DNA of 64,000 nucleotides. Origin: Sphingomonas kyeonggiensis. Lineage in GTDB: Bacteria; Pseudomonadota; Alphaproteobacteria; Sphingomonadales; Sphingomonadaceae. Of this stretch, positions 34,755 to 44,547 are shown piece by piece; within the stretch, counting starts at the first letter, position 1; each line of letters starts with the position of its first letter. The position numbers were made by a program, and so were the translations under genes. Below the pieces are notes generated by a model that was not told the origin of the DNA, did not search any database, and saw only the letters and a program-made list of their open reading frames with translations. The stretch spans positions 62,001 to 126,000 of the forward strand of contig NZ_JACHLN010000002.1 in NCBI RefSeq assembly GCF_014204495.1. Direction: 5' to 3'.

Positions 34755-37040
34755 ATGTTGTTCAGCCTGCGGCACGTGGCGCGCTCCATGGCGTTGCTTG
34801 CCACCACCGCGCTTGCCGGGACGATGACCGCGCACGCGCAGGTCGCACCCGCCGCGTCACCGGCTCAAGCCGATCCTTCCGCCCGCCCCTGGGCCGATCC
34901 CAAGCTTCCCGCGGCTGCCCGCGTGGAGATGCTCCTCGCGGCGATGACGCTCGAGGAGAAGCTGGCGCTCGTCTACACTTGGTTCCCGCCCTTCGCGAAG
35001 GGGCCCGACGCGCCGACCGACCTGATCCCCTCGGCCGGCCAGCAGCCGGCGATCCCGCGCCTGGGCATCCCGGCGCTGCGCGAGACCGATGCCAGCCTCG
35101 GCGTCGCCAACCAGGTCGAGCAGCGCAAGGGCGATACCGCCACCGCGCTCCCTTCGGGCCTGGCGCTCGCCGCCAGCTTCGATCCCAAGCTCGCCTATGA
35201 GAGCGGCGCGATGATCGGTGGGGAGGCGCGGGCCAAGCGCTTCAACGTGATGCTCGCCGGCGGGATCAACCTGACCCGCGACCCCTGGGGCGGCCGCAAC
35301 TTCGAATATCTGGGCGAGGATCCGCTGCTCGCCGGCACGCTTGCGGGCGAGTCGATCAAGGGCATCCAGTCGAACCGCATCATCTCGACGATCAAGCATT
35401 TCGCGCTGAACGCGCAGGAGACCGGCCGCTTCGTCAGCGATGCGAAGATCGGCGAGGCGGCGTTCCGGGAAAGCGACCTGCTCGCCTTCGAGCTGGCGAT
35501 CGAGCGCGGCAAGCCGGGCTCGGTGATGTGCGCCTACATGTCGGTCAATGGCGACTTCGCCTGCGAGAACGCGTTCCTGCTCAACACCGTGCTCAAGCAG
35601 GACTGGGCCTATCCGGGCTTTGTGATGTCCGACTGGGGGGCGGTGCATTCGACGGTGAAGGCGGCGCGCAACGGGCTCGACCAGCAATCGGGCGGCGAGC
35701 TCGACACGCATCCCTTCTTCCGCGCCGATCTGCGCAAGGCGGTGGAGAGCGGCGCGCTGCCGATGGCGCGGCTCGACGACATGGCGCGGCGCATCCTCAA
35801 TGGCATGTTCTCGGCGGGCGTGATGGACGCGCCGGTGGTCGAGACGCCGCAGCCGATCGATACCGCGAAGAACGCCGACGTCGCCCAGCGCGCGGCCGAA
35901 GCGGGCATCGTGCTGCTCAAGAACGAGAAGAACATCCTGCCGCTGGCGAAGACCGCCAAGCGGATCGTGCTGATCGGCGGCCATGCCGATATCGGCGTGC
36001 TCTCGGGCGGCGGCTCGTCGCAGGTCCGCTCGACCGGCGGCATTCCGCTGGAGATCCCGCTCAAGAACGGCCCGGCCGCGTCCTTCGTGCGCGTGACCTG
36101 GCACGCGTCCTCGCCGCTCGCGGCAATCCGTGCGCTGGCCCCCAAGGCGCGCGTCGATTTCGTCGATGGCAGCAACCCCGAAGCTGCCGCCGCGGCGGCG
36201 AGGAACGCGGACCTGGCGATCGTCTGGGCCACCCAGTGGACCACCGAGGCCGAGGATCCCGAGACGATCGACCTGGAGGGCAACCAGAATGCGGTGATCG
36301 CTGCGGTTGCCGCCGCCAATCCGAAGACGGCCGTGGTGCTCAATACCGGCGGACCGGTGCTGATGCCCTGGCTCAAGCAGGTGCCGGCGGTGCTTGCCGC
36401 CTGGTATCCCGGCCAGCGCGGCGGCGAGGCGGTGGCGCGAGTGCTGTTCGGCGAGGTGAACCCCTCGGGCCGCTTGCCGATCACTTTCCCGGCATCGATC
36501 GACCAGGCGCCGCGCCCCACGGTGCCGGGCTTCGACCAGGTCAAGGCATCGCCCGATCGCGGGCAGGACGCGCGGGCGATCAAGCCGTTCGTGATCGATT
36601 ACAAGGAAGGCTCGGACGTCGGCTATCGCTGGTACGCCAAGCAGGGCCAGCGTCCGGCTTTCCCGTTCGGCTACGGGCTCAGCTACACCCAGTTCGCCTA
36701 TGCCAACCTCAAGGTGGAGGGCGGTGCCGCGCTGACGGTGAGCTTCGACGTCACCAATCGCGGCAGGCGCGAAGGCGCCGATGTGCCCCAGCTTTACGTG
36801 ACTCCGGCCACGGGCACCCGCCCGCTGCGCCTCGCGGGCTTCGAGCGGGTGACGCTCAAGCCCGGCGAGACCCGCCGGATCACGCTCACCGCCGAGCCGC
36901 GCATCGTCGCGGACTACGACACCGCCCAGCCGGGCTGGCACGTCGCGGCGGGAACCTATCGCGTCGCGATCTCGCGGGATGCCGGACAACCGGTGCTCAC
37001 GGGCGCGGCGGATTTGCAGGAGCGCCGGCTGGCGCCCTGA
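34755..37040 (+). CDS. Exported GH3-family beta-glycosidase
   Basis: The 761-residue precursor has a signal peptide cut after about residue 29 (TAHAQ). Family GH3 features are the N-terminal domain with LPSGLALAASFD and a sugar-binding KHF motif (STIKHFALNAQET). The predicted nucleophile is Asp293 in VMSDWGAVHS. The second domain has RIVLIGGHAD and WATQWTTEAED, and a C-terminal fibronectin-III-like domain begins near YGLSYTQFAY. It should act in the periplasm on beta-linked glucosides or xylosides. AGGGGAGAGGTGA precedes the ATG. The TonB receptor follows within 70 bp, suggesting one operon under the operators at 34512-34668. Confidence 0.92.
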   Translation: MLFSLRHVARSMALLATTALAGTMTAHAQVAPAASPAQADPSARPWADPKLPAAARVEMLLAAMTLEEKLALVYTWFPPFAKGPDAPTDLIPSAGQQPAIPRLGIPALRETDASLGVANQVEQRKGDTATALPSGLALAASFDPKLAYESGAMIGGEARAKRFNVMLAGGINLTRDPWGGRNFEYLGEDPLLAGTLAGESIKGIQSNRIISTIKHFALNAQETGRFVSDAKIGEAAFRESDLLAFELAIERGKPGSVMCAYMSVNGDFACENAFLLNTVLKQDWAYPGFVMSDWGAVHSTVKAARNGLDQQSGGELDTHPFFRADLRKAVESGALPMARLDDMARRILNGMFSAGVMDAPVVETPQPIDTAKNADVAQRAAEAGIVLLKNEKNILPLAKTAKRIVLIGGHADIGVLSGGGSSQVRSTGGIPLEIPLKNGPAASFVRVTWHASSPLAAIRALAPKARVDFVDGSNPEAAAAAARNADLAIVWATQWTTEAEDPETIDLEGNQNAVIAAVAAANPKTAVVLNTGGPVLMPWLKQVPAVLAAWYPGQRGGEAVARVLFGEVNPSGRLPITFPASIDQAPRPTVPGFDQVKASPDRGQDARAIKPFVIDYKEGSDVGYRWYAKQGQRPAFPFGYGLSYTQFAYANLKVEGGAALTVSFDVTNRGRREGADVPQLYVTPATGTRPLRLAGFERVTLKPGETRRITLTAEPRIVADYDTAQPGWHVAAGTYRVAISRDAGQPVLTGAADLQERRLAP

Positions 37041-37108
37041 CGGGACAGCACCGGGTGAGGCGCGCGTAGATGCGTCGAGGTGCGGAACAGAGTGGGAGGA
37101 CGAAGGGA

Positions 37109-40100
37109 ATGAAGGGAATATCCAGTTTGATGGCCGGCTTGCTGGCGACGACCGCGATGGTCGCGCCGGCATGGGCCCAGGATACGGCTGTGGTGCCGCA
37201 GGACACGCAGGACGCGGGTGAAGAGATCGTCGTCACCGGCATCCGTGCGTCGCAGGCCAAGTCGGTCGATATCAAGCGCAACGAGACGGCGATCGTCGAT
37301 GCGATCTCGTCGGAAGACATCGGTAAGCTGCCGGACGTGACGATCGTCGATGCGCTGCAGCGCATCTCGGGCGTCCAGATCCAGCGCAGCGCCGGCGAAG
37401 GCTCGACGGTCAACATCCGCGGCCTGCCGCAGGTGATCACGCTGCTCAATGGCGAGCAGTATCTGAGCCCGGGCAACCTCGGCACCGCGCAGCCGAACCT
37501 CAATGACATCCCGGCGCAGCTGATGAACGCCGTGGTCGTCTACAAGTCGCAGGACACGCGCAACGCGCTGTCGGGCATCTCCGGCACGATCGACCTGCGC
37601 ACCCGCCGTCCGTTCGACATGAAGGAAGGCTTCGTGTTCTCGGGGCAGGGCGAATATGCCCGGGGCTCGAACACCAAGCATAACGACTATCTGTTCAGCG
37701 GCCTGGCCAGCTGGCGCAGCGACCGCTTCGGCGCGATGGTCGGCGCGACCTATAGCCGCAACCGCCTGGGCAACAGCTATGCCGGCATCGGCGGCGGCGT
37801 GTTCGGCAACAACGACTGGGGCGGCTCCGGCAACAACTGGATCTCGCCGCACGGCTATGAATTCTTCAACCGCGAAGTCGAGCGCCAGCGCTTCGGCATC
37901 AACGGCGCCGTCCAGTTCAAGATCGACGACGACTGGACCGTCACCGGCGAAGTCTTCCACACCGAGCTGGTCGAGCACAACCGCGCCGCCGGCATCAACA
38001 TCTCGAACCGCTGGAACGGCCTTGGCTGGACCACGCCGACCGACAGCACGCCCTCGGGCCAGACCGCCGGCAACGGCCAGCCCTGGCTGGACGTGAACCA
38101 GTATGATCTCAATGTCTGGTGGTTCAACTCGTTCTCGGTCAACCGCACCGCGCGCGAGCACTCGACCAACTACAATTTCCAGATCGACTACGACAAGGAC
38201 AACTTCAAGTTCAGCGCCCGCGCGCTGAAGTCCAACGCCAACATGCGCAGCATGAACGGCCAGGTGCAGGGCGATCTGAGCAACTGGCAGTACGCGCCGG
38301 GCCGCGCCTTCACGCTGTTCCGCAACGCCGCCGACCGCACCCGTGGCCCGTTCTACCCGGCGAACATCGCGTCGCAGTATCCCGCGTCGCAATATTCGAA
38401 CGGCGTGGTCGGTTCGCGCGGCGGGCGCTACATCAACCCGAATCCGCTCGGCTATGGCCAGGACCCGCAGCTCCATCTCGACCTGCGCGGCTCGAACCCG
38501 GCGATCAGCGGCTTCGACACCGCCATCTCGGGCGGCCTGGGCGCCGGCAAGACGCTCAAGGACTATATGGCCAATCTCGACAGCTATGCTGTCGCGGCCT
38601 TCTCGTCCGAGGGCAACCAGGAGAACCATGCGAGCCTGGGCGTGTTCCGCGCCGATGGCAGCTATGATTTCGACGAAGGCGGCCTGTTCGGCCTGCTCAA
38701 CCGCGTCGATGTCGGCGTCCGTCGTTCGGACCGCCAGACCCAGATCCGCAACTTCCACCTCTTCTCGAACTTCTACGGCGGCAACGGCGCCGCGGTTCCG
38801 GAAGGCTGCCTTGCGCAGTGGAAGGCGATCGACGTGGTGATGGACAACGCCCAGTGTTCGGCGGGCGAGTTCGTTTCCAACCCGGGGTACAATGCGGCAC
38901 TGCCGGCGGCGACCGCGCCGTCGAACTGCACCGCGGCCACGGTGGCCAACACGCCGACCTGCTTCCAGGGCTATACCGTCAACCGTCCGACCAAGCTCAA
39001 CGCCTATACCCCGGTCTATTTCCAGACCAACTGGGGCGGCGTGGTCAACGGCATGCCGGGCCTGTGGGTCGCCGATCCCAAGGCGTTCGACGACGTGAAG
39101 GCGTTCCAGGACAAGGTGTTCGGTCCGTCGACCGAAGTCACCATCCCGGGCAACACCTATGACGTCGACCTGGTCGAGGAGAGCGCGTACCTGAACACCG
39201 CCTTCTCCACCGGCGGGTTCAAGGCCAATCTCGGCCTGCGCGTGATCAACACCAAGCTGACCGTGAAGCAGAACCTCACCGGCGACACGCGCGCCTATGG
39301 TGACACCAACCTTGATACCGGCGACGTGGTTTCGCGCCGCTCGTATCTCGACTGGCTGCCCACCGTCACGCTGTCGTACGACTTCACGCGCCAGCTGCGG
39401 GTCCGTGCGGCCTTCGCCAAGACGATGATCCCGCTGGATCTGGGCAATTATGGCGGCGGCCTGACCATCTCGACCGCGGACTCGCCCTGCTCGGGCACGC
39501 CGGGGCCGACGGACGCGCCGTGCGGCGTGCGCCAGGTCACCGGCGCCAGCTCGAGCGGCAACCCGAACCTCAACCCGTGGCGTTCGAACAACTATGACGT
39601 GAGCCTGGAATATTATCTGGGTCGCGCCTCGATGTTCAACGTCGGTGCGTTCAAGCTGGACATCAACAGCTTCGTCCAGAGCCGCACCACGCCGGGCGCG
39701 GGCCGCTTCGCCGACGGTGACGGCGTGATCCGTCGCGCGGTTCCGGTGACGCAGCCGGAGCAGGGGACGGGTGGGTCGTTGCAGGGATTCGAAGTGGGGG
39801 CGAAGCTTGCCTTCAGTGACCTGATCGGCAGCGGTTTCTTCCGCAACTTCGGTATCGACGCCAACTACACCTATTCGGACAGCAAGCAGAACGGCCGTGC
39901 ACTCGACGGTTCGCGCTTCCCGTTCCCGGATAACTCGAAGAGCCAGGTCAACCTGGTCGGCTGGTACCAGGACGATCACCTGCAGCTGCGCGTGGCGTAC
40001 AACTACCGCACGCCGCGCCTGGCCTCCACCTTCGGCGGCATCGGCATCTACCAGGATACCGCGCAGTATGTGGACGCCAACGTGACCTACAACATCAACG

Positions 40101-40246
40101 ACGCCTTCGCGGTCTACGTGAACGGCTCGAACATCTTCGGCGAGCGCGAGCGCTACTACTTCCAGTTCGACGACGACTCGAAGCAGTACCACTCGCAGAA
40201 CCGGTTCGAGCCGCGCTTCTCGGGCGGCGTGCGCGTCCGCTTCTAA
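37109..40246 (+). CDS. TonB-dependent receptor (TonB_Xanth_Caul type)
   Basis: This is a 1045-residue outer-membrane receptor. It has a signal peptide (MKGISSLMAGLLATTAMVAPAWAQ), a TonB box region (EEIVVTGIRASQ) and a plug with LPDVTIVDALQRISGVQIQR and VNIRGLPQ. A large barrel ends in SGGVRVRF. This subfamily in Sphingomonadales, Caulobacter and Xanthomonas takes up oligosaccharides and other large ligands. GGGAGGA (37094-37100) supports the ATG at 37109 over 37070. The partner GH3 enzyme upstream and transporters downstream suggest oligosaccharide import. Confidence 0.92.
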   Translation: MKGISSLMAGLLATTAMVAPAWAQDTAVVPQDTQDAGEEIVVTGIRASQAKSVDIKRNETAIVDAISSEDIGKLPDVTIVDALQRISGVQIQRSAGEGSTVNIRGLPQVITLLNGEQYLSPGNLGTAQPNLNDIPAQLMNAVVVYKSQDTRNALSGISGTIDLRTRRPFDMKEGFVFSGQGEYARGSNTKHNDYLFSGLASWRSDRFGAMVGATYSRNRLGNSYAGIGGGVFGNNDWGGSGNNWISPHGYEFFNREVERQRFGINGAVQFKIDDDWTVTGEVFHTELVEHNRAAGINISNRWNGLGWTTPTDSTPSGQTAGNGQPWLDVNQYDLNVWWFNSFSVNRTAREHSTNYNFQIDYDKDNFKFSARALKSNANMRSMNGQVQGDLSNWQYAPGRAFTLFRNAADRTRGPFYPANIASQYPASQYSNGVVGSRGGRYINPNPLGYGQDPQLHLDLRGSNPAISGFDTAISGGLGAGKTLKDYMANLDSYAVAAFSSEGNQENHASLGVFRADGSYDFDEGGLFGLLNRVDVGVRRSDRQTQIRNFHLFSNFYGGNGAAVPEGCLAQWKAIDVVMDNAQCSAGEFVSNPGYNAALPAATAPSNCTAATVANTPTCFQGYTVNRPTKLNAYTPVYFQTNWGGVVNGMPGLWVADPKAFDDVKAFQDKVFGPSTEVTIPGNTYDVDLVEESAYLNTAFSTGGFKANLGLRVINTKLTVKQNLTGDTRAYGDTNLDTGDVVSRRSYLDWLPTVTLSYDFTRQLRVRAAFAKTMIPLDLGNYGGGLTISTADSPCSGTPGPTDAPCGVRQVTGASSSGNPNLNPWRSNNYDVSLEYYLGRASMFNVGAFKLDINSFVQSRTTPGAGRFADGDGVIRRAVPVTQPEQGTGGSLQGFEVGAKLAFSDLIGSGFFRNFGIDANYTYSDSKQNGRALDGSRFPFPDNSKSQVNLVGWYQDDHLQLRVAYNYRTPRLASTFGGIGIYQDTAQYVDANVTYNINDAFAVYVNGSNIFGERERYYFQFDDDSKQYHSQNRFEPRFSGGVRVRF

Positions 40247-40260
40247 CGAGCCAACCCTCC

Positions 40261-40298
40261 TGGGCCGGCAGTTCCCATGGACTGCCGGCCCATTTTTC
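40261..40298 (+). terminator. Intrinsic terminator after the TonB receptor gene
   Basis: GGGCCGGCAGT and ACTGCCGGCCC form an 11-bp stem with an 8-nt loop, followed by ATTTTTC. Confidence 0.9.
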
Positions 40299-40325
40299 AG
40301 GAGCGAAGGCAGGCGGTTTCGCTTG

Positions 40326-40339
40326 CGATACCGTTACCA
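40326..40339. promoter_or_regulatory. LacI-type operator upstream of the halogenase-like operon
   Basis: CGATACCGTTACCA has a central CG, and its inverse (TGGTAACGGTATCG) closely resembles TGGTAACGCTATCA at 58872-58885. It lies 34 bp before the ATG at 40373 and after the terminator at 40261-40298, implying a separate promoter. Confidence 0.6.
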
Positions 40340-40372
40340 AGACTATCAGATGACATCATGAAGGATGGGGGA

Positions 40373-41908
40373 ATGGCCAGCGGCGCGATCGAGCGTGTCG
40401 TCATCGTCGGCGGGGGCACCGCTGGCTGGATGGCGGCGGCAGCCCTGGGTTCATACCTGGCGGGGACGGGCACCCGGATCACCCTGATCGAAAGTTCGGA
40501 AATCGGCACGATCGGCGTCGGCGAGGCGACGATCCCGACCATCCGGCGCTTCTACGCCAGCCTCGGCATGACCGACGCCGAAGTGATGCGCGCCTGCGAG
40601 GCGACCGCCAAGCTGGGCATCCGCTTCGTCGACTGGAAGCCCGGCACCAGTTTCGTCCACCCCTTTGGCCGCTTCGGGCAGGACCTGCGCGGCATCGACT
40701 TCCACCATTTCTGGGCAAAGGCCCGCGCCGCCGGCCAGGCCGCGCCGCTGGAGGAATATTCGCTGGGCGCGATGCTCGCCCGCGAAGGCCATGCCAGCGT
40801 GCCCTTGCCCAATCCGCCGAGTCAGCTCTCGATCTTCGACTGGGCGCTGCATTTCGACGCCGCGCTGTTTGCCGCGCACATGCGCAGCTTCGCCGAGCGC
40901 AGCGGCGTCACGCGGATCGACGCGAAGATCACCGACGTGTCGCTGGATGGCGAGACCGGCTTCATCGAGGCCGTGACGCTGGGCAGCGGCGAGCGGATCG
41001 AGGGCGACCTGTTCATCGATTGCTCGGGCTTCCGTGGTCTGCTGATCGGCGAGGCGCTGGGCGTCGGCTACCAGGACTGGTCGCACTGGCTACTCTGCGA
41101 CGGCGCCTTTGCGGTGCAGAGCGAGCGAGTGGGCTTGCCCCCGAGCTGCACCACCGTCACCGCGCGCACCGCCGGCTGGCAATGGCGCATCCCGCTGCGC
41201 AGCCGCGAGGGCAATGGCATCGTCTTTTCGAGCAGTTTCCAGAGCGATGACGAGGCGCGCGCCGAGCTGCTCGCCCATGTGCCGGGCAAGCCGACGATGG
41301 AGCCGCGCCGACTGCGCTTCACGCCGGGCCGCCGCGACGTTGCCTGGGCGAAGAATTGCGTGTCGCTGGGCCTGGCATCGGGTTTCCTCGAGCCGCTGGA
41401 ATCGACCAGCATCGCGCTGATCGAGACGGGGATCGAGCGGCTGAAGCAGCTGTTCCCGGACAAGGGCTTCGATCCGGCGGTGATCGCCGAATACAATATC
41501 CAGTGCGCCGAGGAGATGGAGCGCGTCCGCGACTTCATCATCCTCCACTACACTCTCAGCACCCGCGAAGGGCCGTTCTGGCAGGCGTGCCGCGAGATGC
41601 GCCTGCCCGACACGCTGGCCGCCAAGATGGAACTGTGGCGGGCGCGGGGCGCGTTCATCCGCTATCGCTGGGAGATGTTCCACCCGGCATCCTGGCTGGC
41701 CATCTATGGCGGGTTCGAGCACCTGCCCGAGCGGATCGATCCCGGCGTCGCCGCGGTGAGCGTTGCCGAACTGGCGCCGGCGCTGGAGCAGATGCGGGCG
41801 GCGGTTGCCCGCACCGTCTCCGACACGCCGACGCATGAAGAGTTTCTCGCGACGGTGGACGGCGCCGCTGCCGAGCCCCGGAACCAGTCGCTAAGGACGC
41901 CCGCATGA
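40373..41908 (+). CDS. FAD-dependent tryptophan-halogenase-family protein 1
   Basis: The 511-residue flavoprotein has the dinucleotide motif GGGTAGWMAAAALG, VGEATIPTI and Lys80 in AKLGIRF, where halogenases keep the catalytic Lys (K79 of PrnA/RebH). WQWRIP and SGFLEPLEST carry the catalytic Glu region. Complete motifs suggest an active flavoenzyme, but homologues beside TonB receptors have mostly unproven substrates. AAGGA at 40361 supports ATG 40373 over 40358. It overlaps the next gene by ATGA. No separate flavin reductase is seen nearby. Confidence 0.88.
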   Translation: MASGAIERVVIVGGGTAGWMAAAALGSYLAGTGTRITLIESSEIGTIGVGEATIPTIRRFYASLGMTDAEVMRACEATAKLGIRFVDWKPGTSFVHPFGRFGQDLRGIDFHHFWAKARAAGQAAPLEEYSLGAMLAREGHASVPLPNPPSQLSIFDWALHFDAALFAAHMRSFAERSGVTRIDAKITDVSLDGETGFIEAVTLGSGERIEGDLFIDCSGFRGLLIGEALGVGYQDWSHWLLCDGAFAVQSERVGLPPSCTTVTARTAGWQWRIPLRSREGNGIVFSSSFQSDDEARAELLAHVPGKPTMEPRRLRFTPGRRDVAWAKNCVSLGLASGFLEPLESTSIALIETGIERLKQLFPDKGFDPAVIAEYNIQCAEEMERVRDFIILHYTLSTREGPFWQACREMRLPDTLAAKMELWRARGAFIRYRWEMFHPASWLAIYGGFEHLPERIDPGVAAVSVAELAPALEQMRAAVARTVSDTPTHEEFLATVDGAAAEPRNQSLRTPA

Positions 41909-43458
41909 ACAACCCGGACGCGCTGCGCAAAGTCTGCATCGTTGGTGGCGGCACCGCCGGCTGGATCGCCGCCGCGGTGATGGCGCACCACATGAAGGGC
42001 AGGCTCTTCGAGATCGAGCTGGTCGAGAGCGACGACATCGGCACGATCGGGGTGGGGGAGAGCACGATCCCGCCCTTCCTCGAGCTGATCGCCAAGCTCG
42101 ACATCAACGAGCAGGAATTCATCCGCGAGGTGCAGGCCAGCTTCAAGCTGGGGATCGAGTTCAAGGACTGGTGGAAGCAGGGCGAGACCTATTTCCACCC
42201 GTTCGGCGATGTCGGCCAGCGGATCGAGCTGAGCGACTTCTACCAGGTGTGGCGCAAGGCGAAGCTCAACGGCCATGACTTCGCGCTGCAGGATTTCGCG
42301 CCGGCCACGGTGATGGCGCATGCGGGCAAGTTCATGCTGCCGTTCAAGGCGCGGGGCACGCCGATCGCCGGCGCTTCCTATGCGCTCCACGTCGATGCCA
42401 AGCGCGTCGCCCAGTATCTGCGCGGCCATGCCGAGGCGCGCGGGGTGAAGCGGACCGAAGGCATCGTCACCGATGTCGCGCTCGACGATCGCGGCTTCGT
42501 CTCGACGCTGACGCTCAAGGACGGGCGGACCATCGACGCGGACTTCTTCATCGATTGCTCGGGCTTCCGCGCACTGCTGATCGAGAAGGCGCTGGGCACC
42601 GGCTATACCGACTGGTCCAACTATCTGTTCTGCGACCGCGCCATCGCCGCGCAGACCGAGAATGTCGGCCCGCCCAAACCCTATACGCTGGCCGAGGCGC
42701 AGGATGCCGGCTGGCGCTGGCGCATCCCGCTGCAGCACCGCACCGGCAACGGCCATGTCTTCGCGTCCGAATTCATGAGCGACGACGAGGCGACGCGGAT
42801 CCTGCTCGACAAGGTGGAGGGCGAGGTGGTCGCCGGGCCGATGGTGGTGCCGTTCAAGACCGGCGTGCGCCAGCAGATCTGGCACAAGAATGTGCTGGCG
42901 ATCGGGCTCGCTTCCGGCTTCATCGAGCCGCTGGAGAGCACCGCGATCCACCTGATCTATCGCGGCATGGACTTCTTCTTCCGCTTCCTGCCCGATCGCC
43001 ACTGCGACCCGGCGCTGGCGGAGGAATATAACCGGCGGATGATCGCGGACTATACCGAGATCCGCGACTTCATCGTGCTCCACTATTGCACCACCGCGCG
43101 CGACGACACGCCGTTCTGGCGCAAGTGCCGCGACATGGAATGGCCGGACAGTTTGAAGGAGCGGGTGGAGCTGTTCCGCGCGAACGGCACGCTGCGCGAA
43201 GGGCTGGACGAGCTGTTCCGATCGGTCAGCTGGTTCTCCGTGCTCGACGGGATGGGCGAGCTGCCGCGCACCTATCATCCGCTGGTCGACCGGATCGACG
43301 AGGCCGGGCTCTATGCCGGTCTGGCGCAGGCGCGCGACCAGCTCGCGGGCTTTATGCAGCAGCTGCCGACCCAGCAGCAGTTCATCGATGCGCATTGCCG
43401 CGCGGAGAAGGTCGATCTAGGCCGGCCGGCCCAAGCTGCCATGTCTGCCGGGGTTTGA
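41905..43458 (+). CDS. FAD-dependent tryptophan-halogenase-family protein 2
   Basis: The 517-residue paralogue is translationally coupled to the preceding gene (ATGA overlap). It has GGGTAGWIAAAVM, VGESTIPPF, Lys81 in SFKLGIEF, WRWRIP and SGFIEPLESTAIHL, so all halogenase hallmarks are present. The pair may form a hetero-oligomer or act in sequence. The next gene, a LacI regulator, starts at the stop codon (TGATG), so the three genes form one tight unit. Confidence 0.88.
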   Translation: MNNPDALRKVCIVGGGTAGWIAAAVMAHHMKGRLFEIELVESDDIGTIGVGESTIPPFLELIAKLDINEQEFIREVQASFKLGIEFKDWWKQGETYFHPFGDVGQRIELSDFYQVWRKAKLNGHDFALQDFAPATVMAHAGKFMLPFKARGTPIAGASYALHVDAKRVAQYLRGHAEARGVKRTEGIVTDVALDDRGFVSTLTLKDGRTIDADFFIDCSGFRALLIEKALGTGYTDWSNYLFCDRAIAAQTENVGPPKPYTLAEAQDAGWRWRIPLQHRTGNGHVFASEFMSDDEATRILLDKVEGEVVAGPMVVPFKTGVRQQIWHKNVLAIGLASGFIEPLESTAIHLIYRGMDFFFRFLPDRHCDPALAEEYNRRMIADYTEIRDFIVLHYCTTARDDTPFWRKCRDMEWPDSLKERVELFRANGTLREGLDELFRSVSWFSVLDGMGELPRTYHPLVDRIDEAGLYAGLAQARDQLAGFMQQLPTQQQFIDAHCRAEKVDLGRPAQAAMSAGV

Positions 43459-44513
43459 TGCAGAAGAAGCGCGCGATCACGATCAAGGATGTTGCGGCCG
43501 AGGCGGGAGTCTCGCTGCAGACGGTGAGCCGCGTCATCAACAAGGGGCCGAACGTCACCGCCGGCGTGCAGGCGCGGGTGCAGGCGGCGATCGACAAGCT
43601 GGGCTATGTGCCGAGCCTGGCGGCACGGCGGCTGGGGGGATCGCGCTCCTATCTGATCCTGGCGTTCAACGACGAGCGGCCGACGCTCGAGGGCTGGCAG
43701 TCGCGGCGCGGCAATGACTGGGTCGACCAGATGCTGTTCGGCGGCATGCTCAAATGCGCCGAGCATGGCTATCGCATGCTGTTCGAGCTGGTGGATTCGC
43801 ATTCGGACCAACTGGAAGCCCAGGTGCAGGCCGCGCTCTCGGCGCTGCATCCCGACGGGGTGATCCTGACGCCGCCGCACAGCGACGATCCGCGGATCAC
43901 CGAGCTGCTCCACCGCAACGGGCTGATCTTCGCGCGGCTCGGCTCGCACCAGGAGGGCCCCGGCTTCGCGGTCTATATGGACGACGAGGCGGCGGCGCGG
44001 CGGGCGACCGAGCATCTGCTCGACCTGGGGCACACCCGCATCGCCTATGTCCAGGGCCATCCCGAATATGCGATGAGCCCGGACCGGCTGCGCGGCTTCA
44101 CCAGCGCGATCGAGACGCGGGGTCTCAAGGTCGAGCCCGCCTATCTGCAGCCGGGCGACTTCACCTATGAGGCGGGCGTCGATGCGCTGAACACGCTCGC
44201 GTCGCTCGACGTGCCGCCGACCGCGGTGCTGGCGAGCAGCGACGAGATGGCGCTGGGCGTGCTGCACGCGGCCGGGCCGCTGGGGCTGTCGGTGCCGGGC
44301 GACCTGTCGGTGGTCAGCTTCGACGACACGCCGACGGTGCGGATGAGCGTGCCCGCGCTGACCGCGATCCGCCAGCCGATCGCGGCGATGACCGCGCGCG
44401 CGGCCGAGCTGCTGATCGAGGGCAAGGCGCGGGGCGGGGCGCCCGACTATGCGCGGCACCTGCTGCCCTTCGATTTCGTCGAACGTGTCTCGACCGCGCC
44501 GCCGCGGCGTTGA
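43458..44513 (+). CDS. LacI-family transcriptional regulator
   Basis: The 351-residue product has a LacI helix-turn-helix at residues 8-30 (TIKDVAAEAGVSLQTVSRVIN), hinge helix SLAARRLGG and a periplasmic-binding-protein-like sensor domain with GVILTPPHSD and VSFDDTPTVRMSVPALT. The start overlaps the halogenase stop by one base. It is the only LacI gene in the window and the natural candidate to bind the central-CG palindromes upstream of neighbouring sugar genes. The inducer is unknown, presumably a sugar released by the GH enzymes. Confidence 0.93.
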   Translation: MQKKRAITIKDVAAEAGVSLQTVSRVINKGPNVTAGVQARVQAAIDKLGYVPSLAARRLGGSRSYLILAFNDERPTLEGWQSRRGNDWVDQMLFGGMLKCAEHGYRMLFELVDSHSDQLEAQVQAALSALHPDGVILTPPHSDDPRITELLHRNGLIFARLGSHQEGPGFAVYMDDEAAARRATEHLLDLGHTRIAYVQGHPEYAMSPDRLRGFTSAIETRGLKVEPAYLQPGDFTYEAGVDALNTLASLDVPPTAVLASSDEMALGVLHAAGPLGLSVPGDLSVVSFDDTPTVRMSVPALTAIRQPIAAMTARAAELLIEGKARGGAPDYARHLLPFDFVERVSTAPPRR

Positions 44514-44547
44514 CTTGGGCGCGGGGGGCGTCGATTGTCCGCCGCCC

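Noticed and set aside
34857..40192. Long minus-strand frames opposite the GH3 and TonB receptor genes (771 and 1078 codons)
   Set aside because: Shadows of genes with clear families, signal peptides and ribosome sites on the plus strand.
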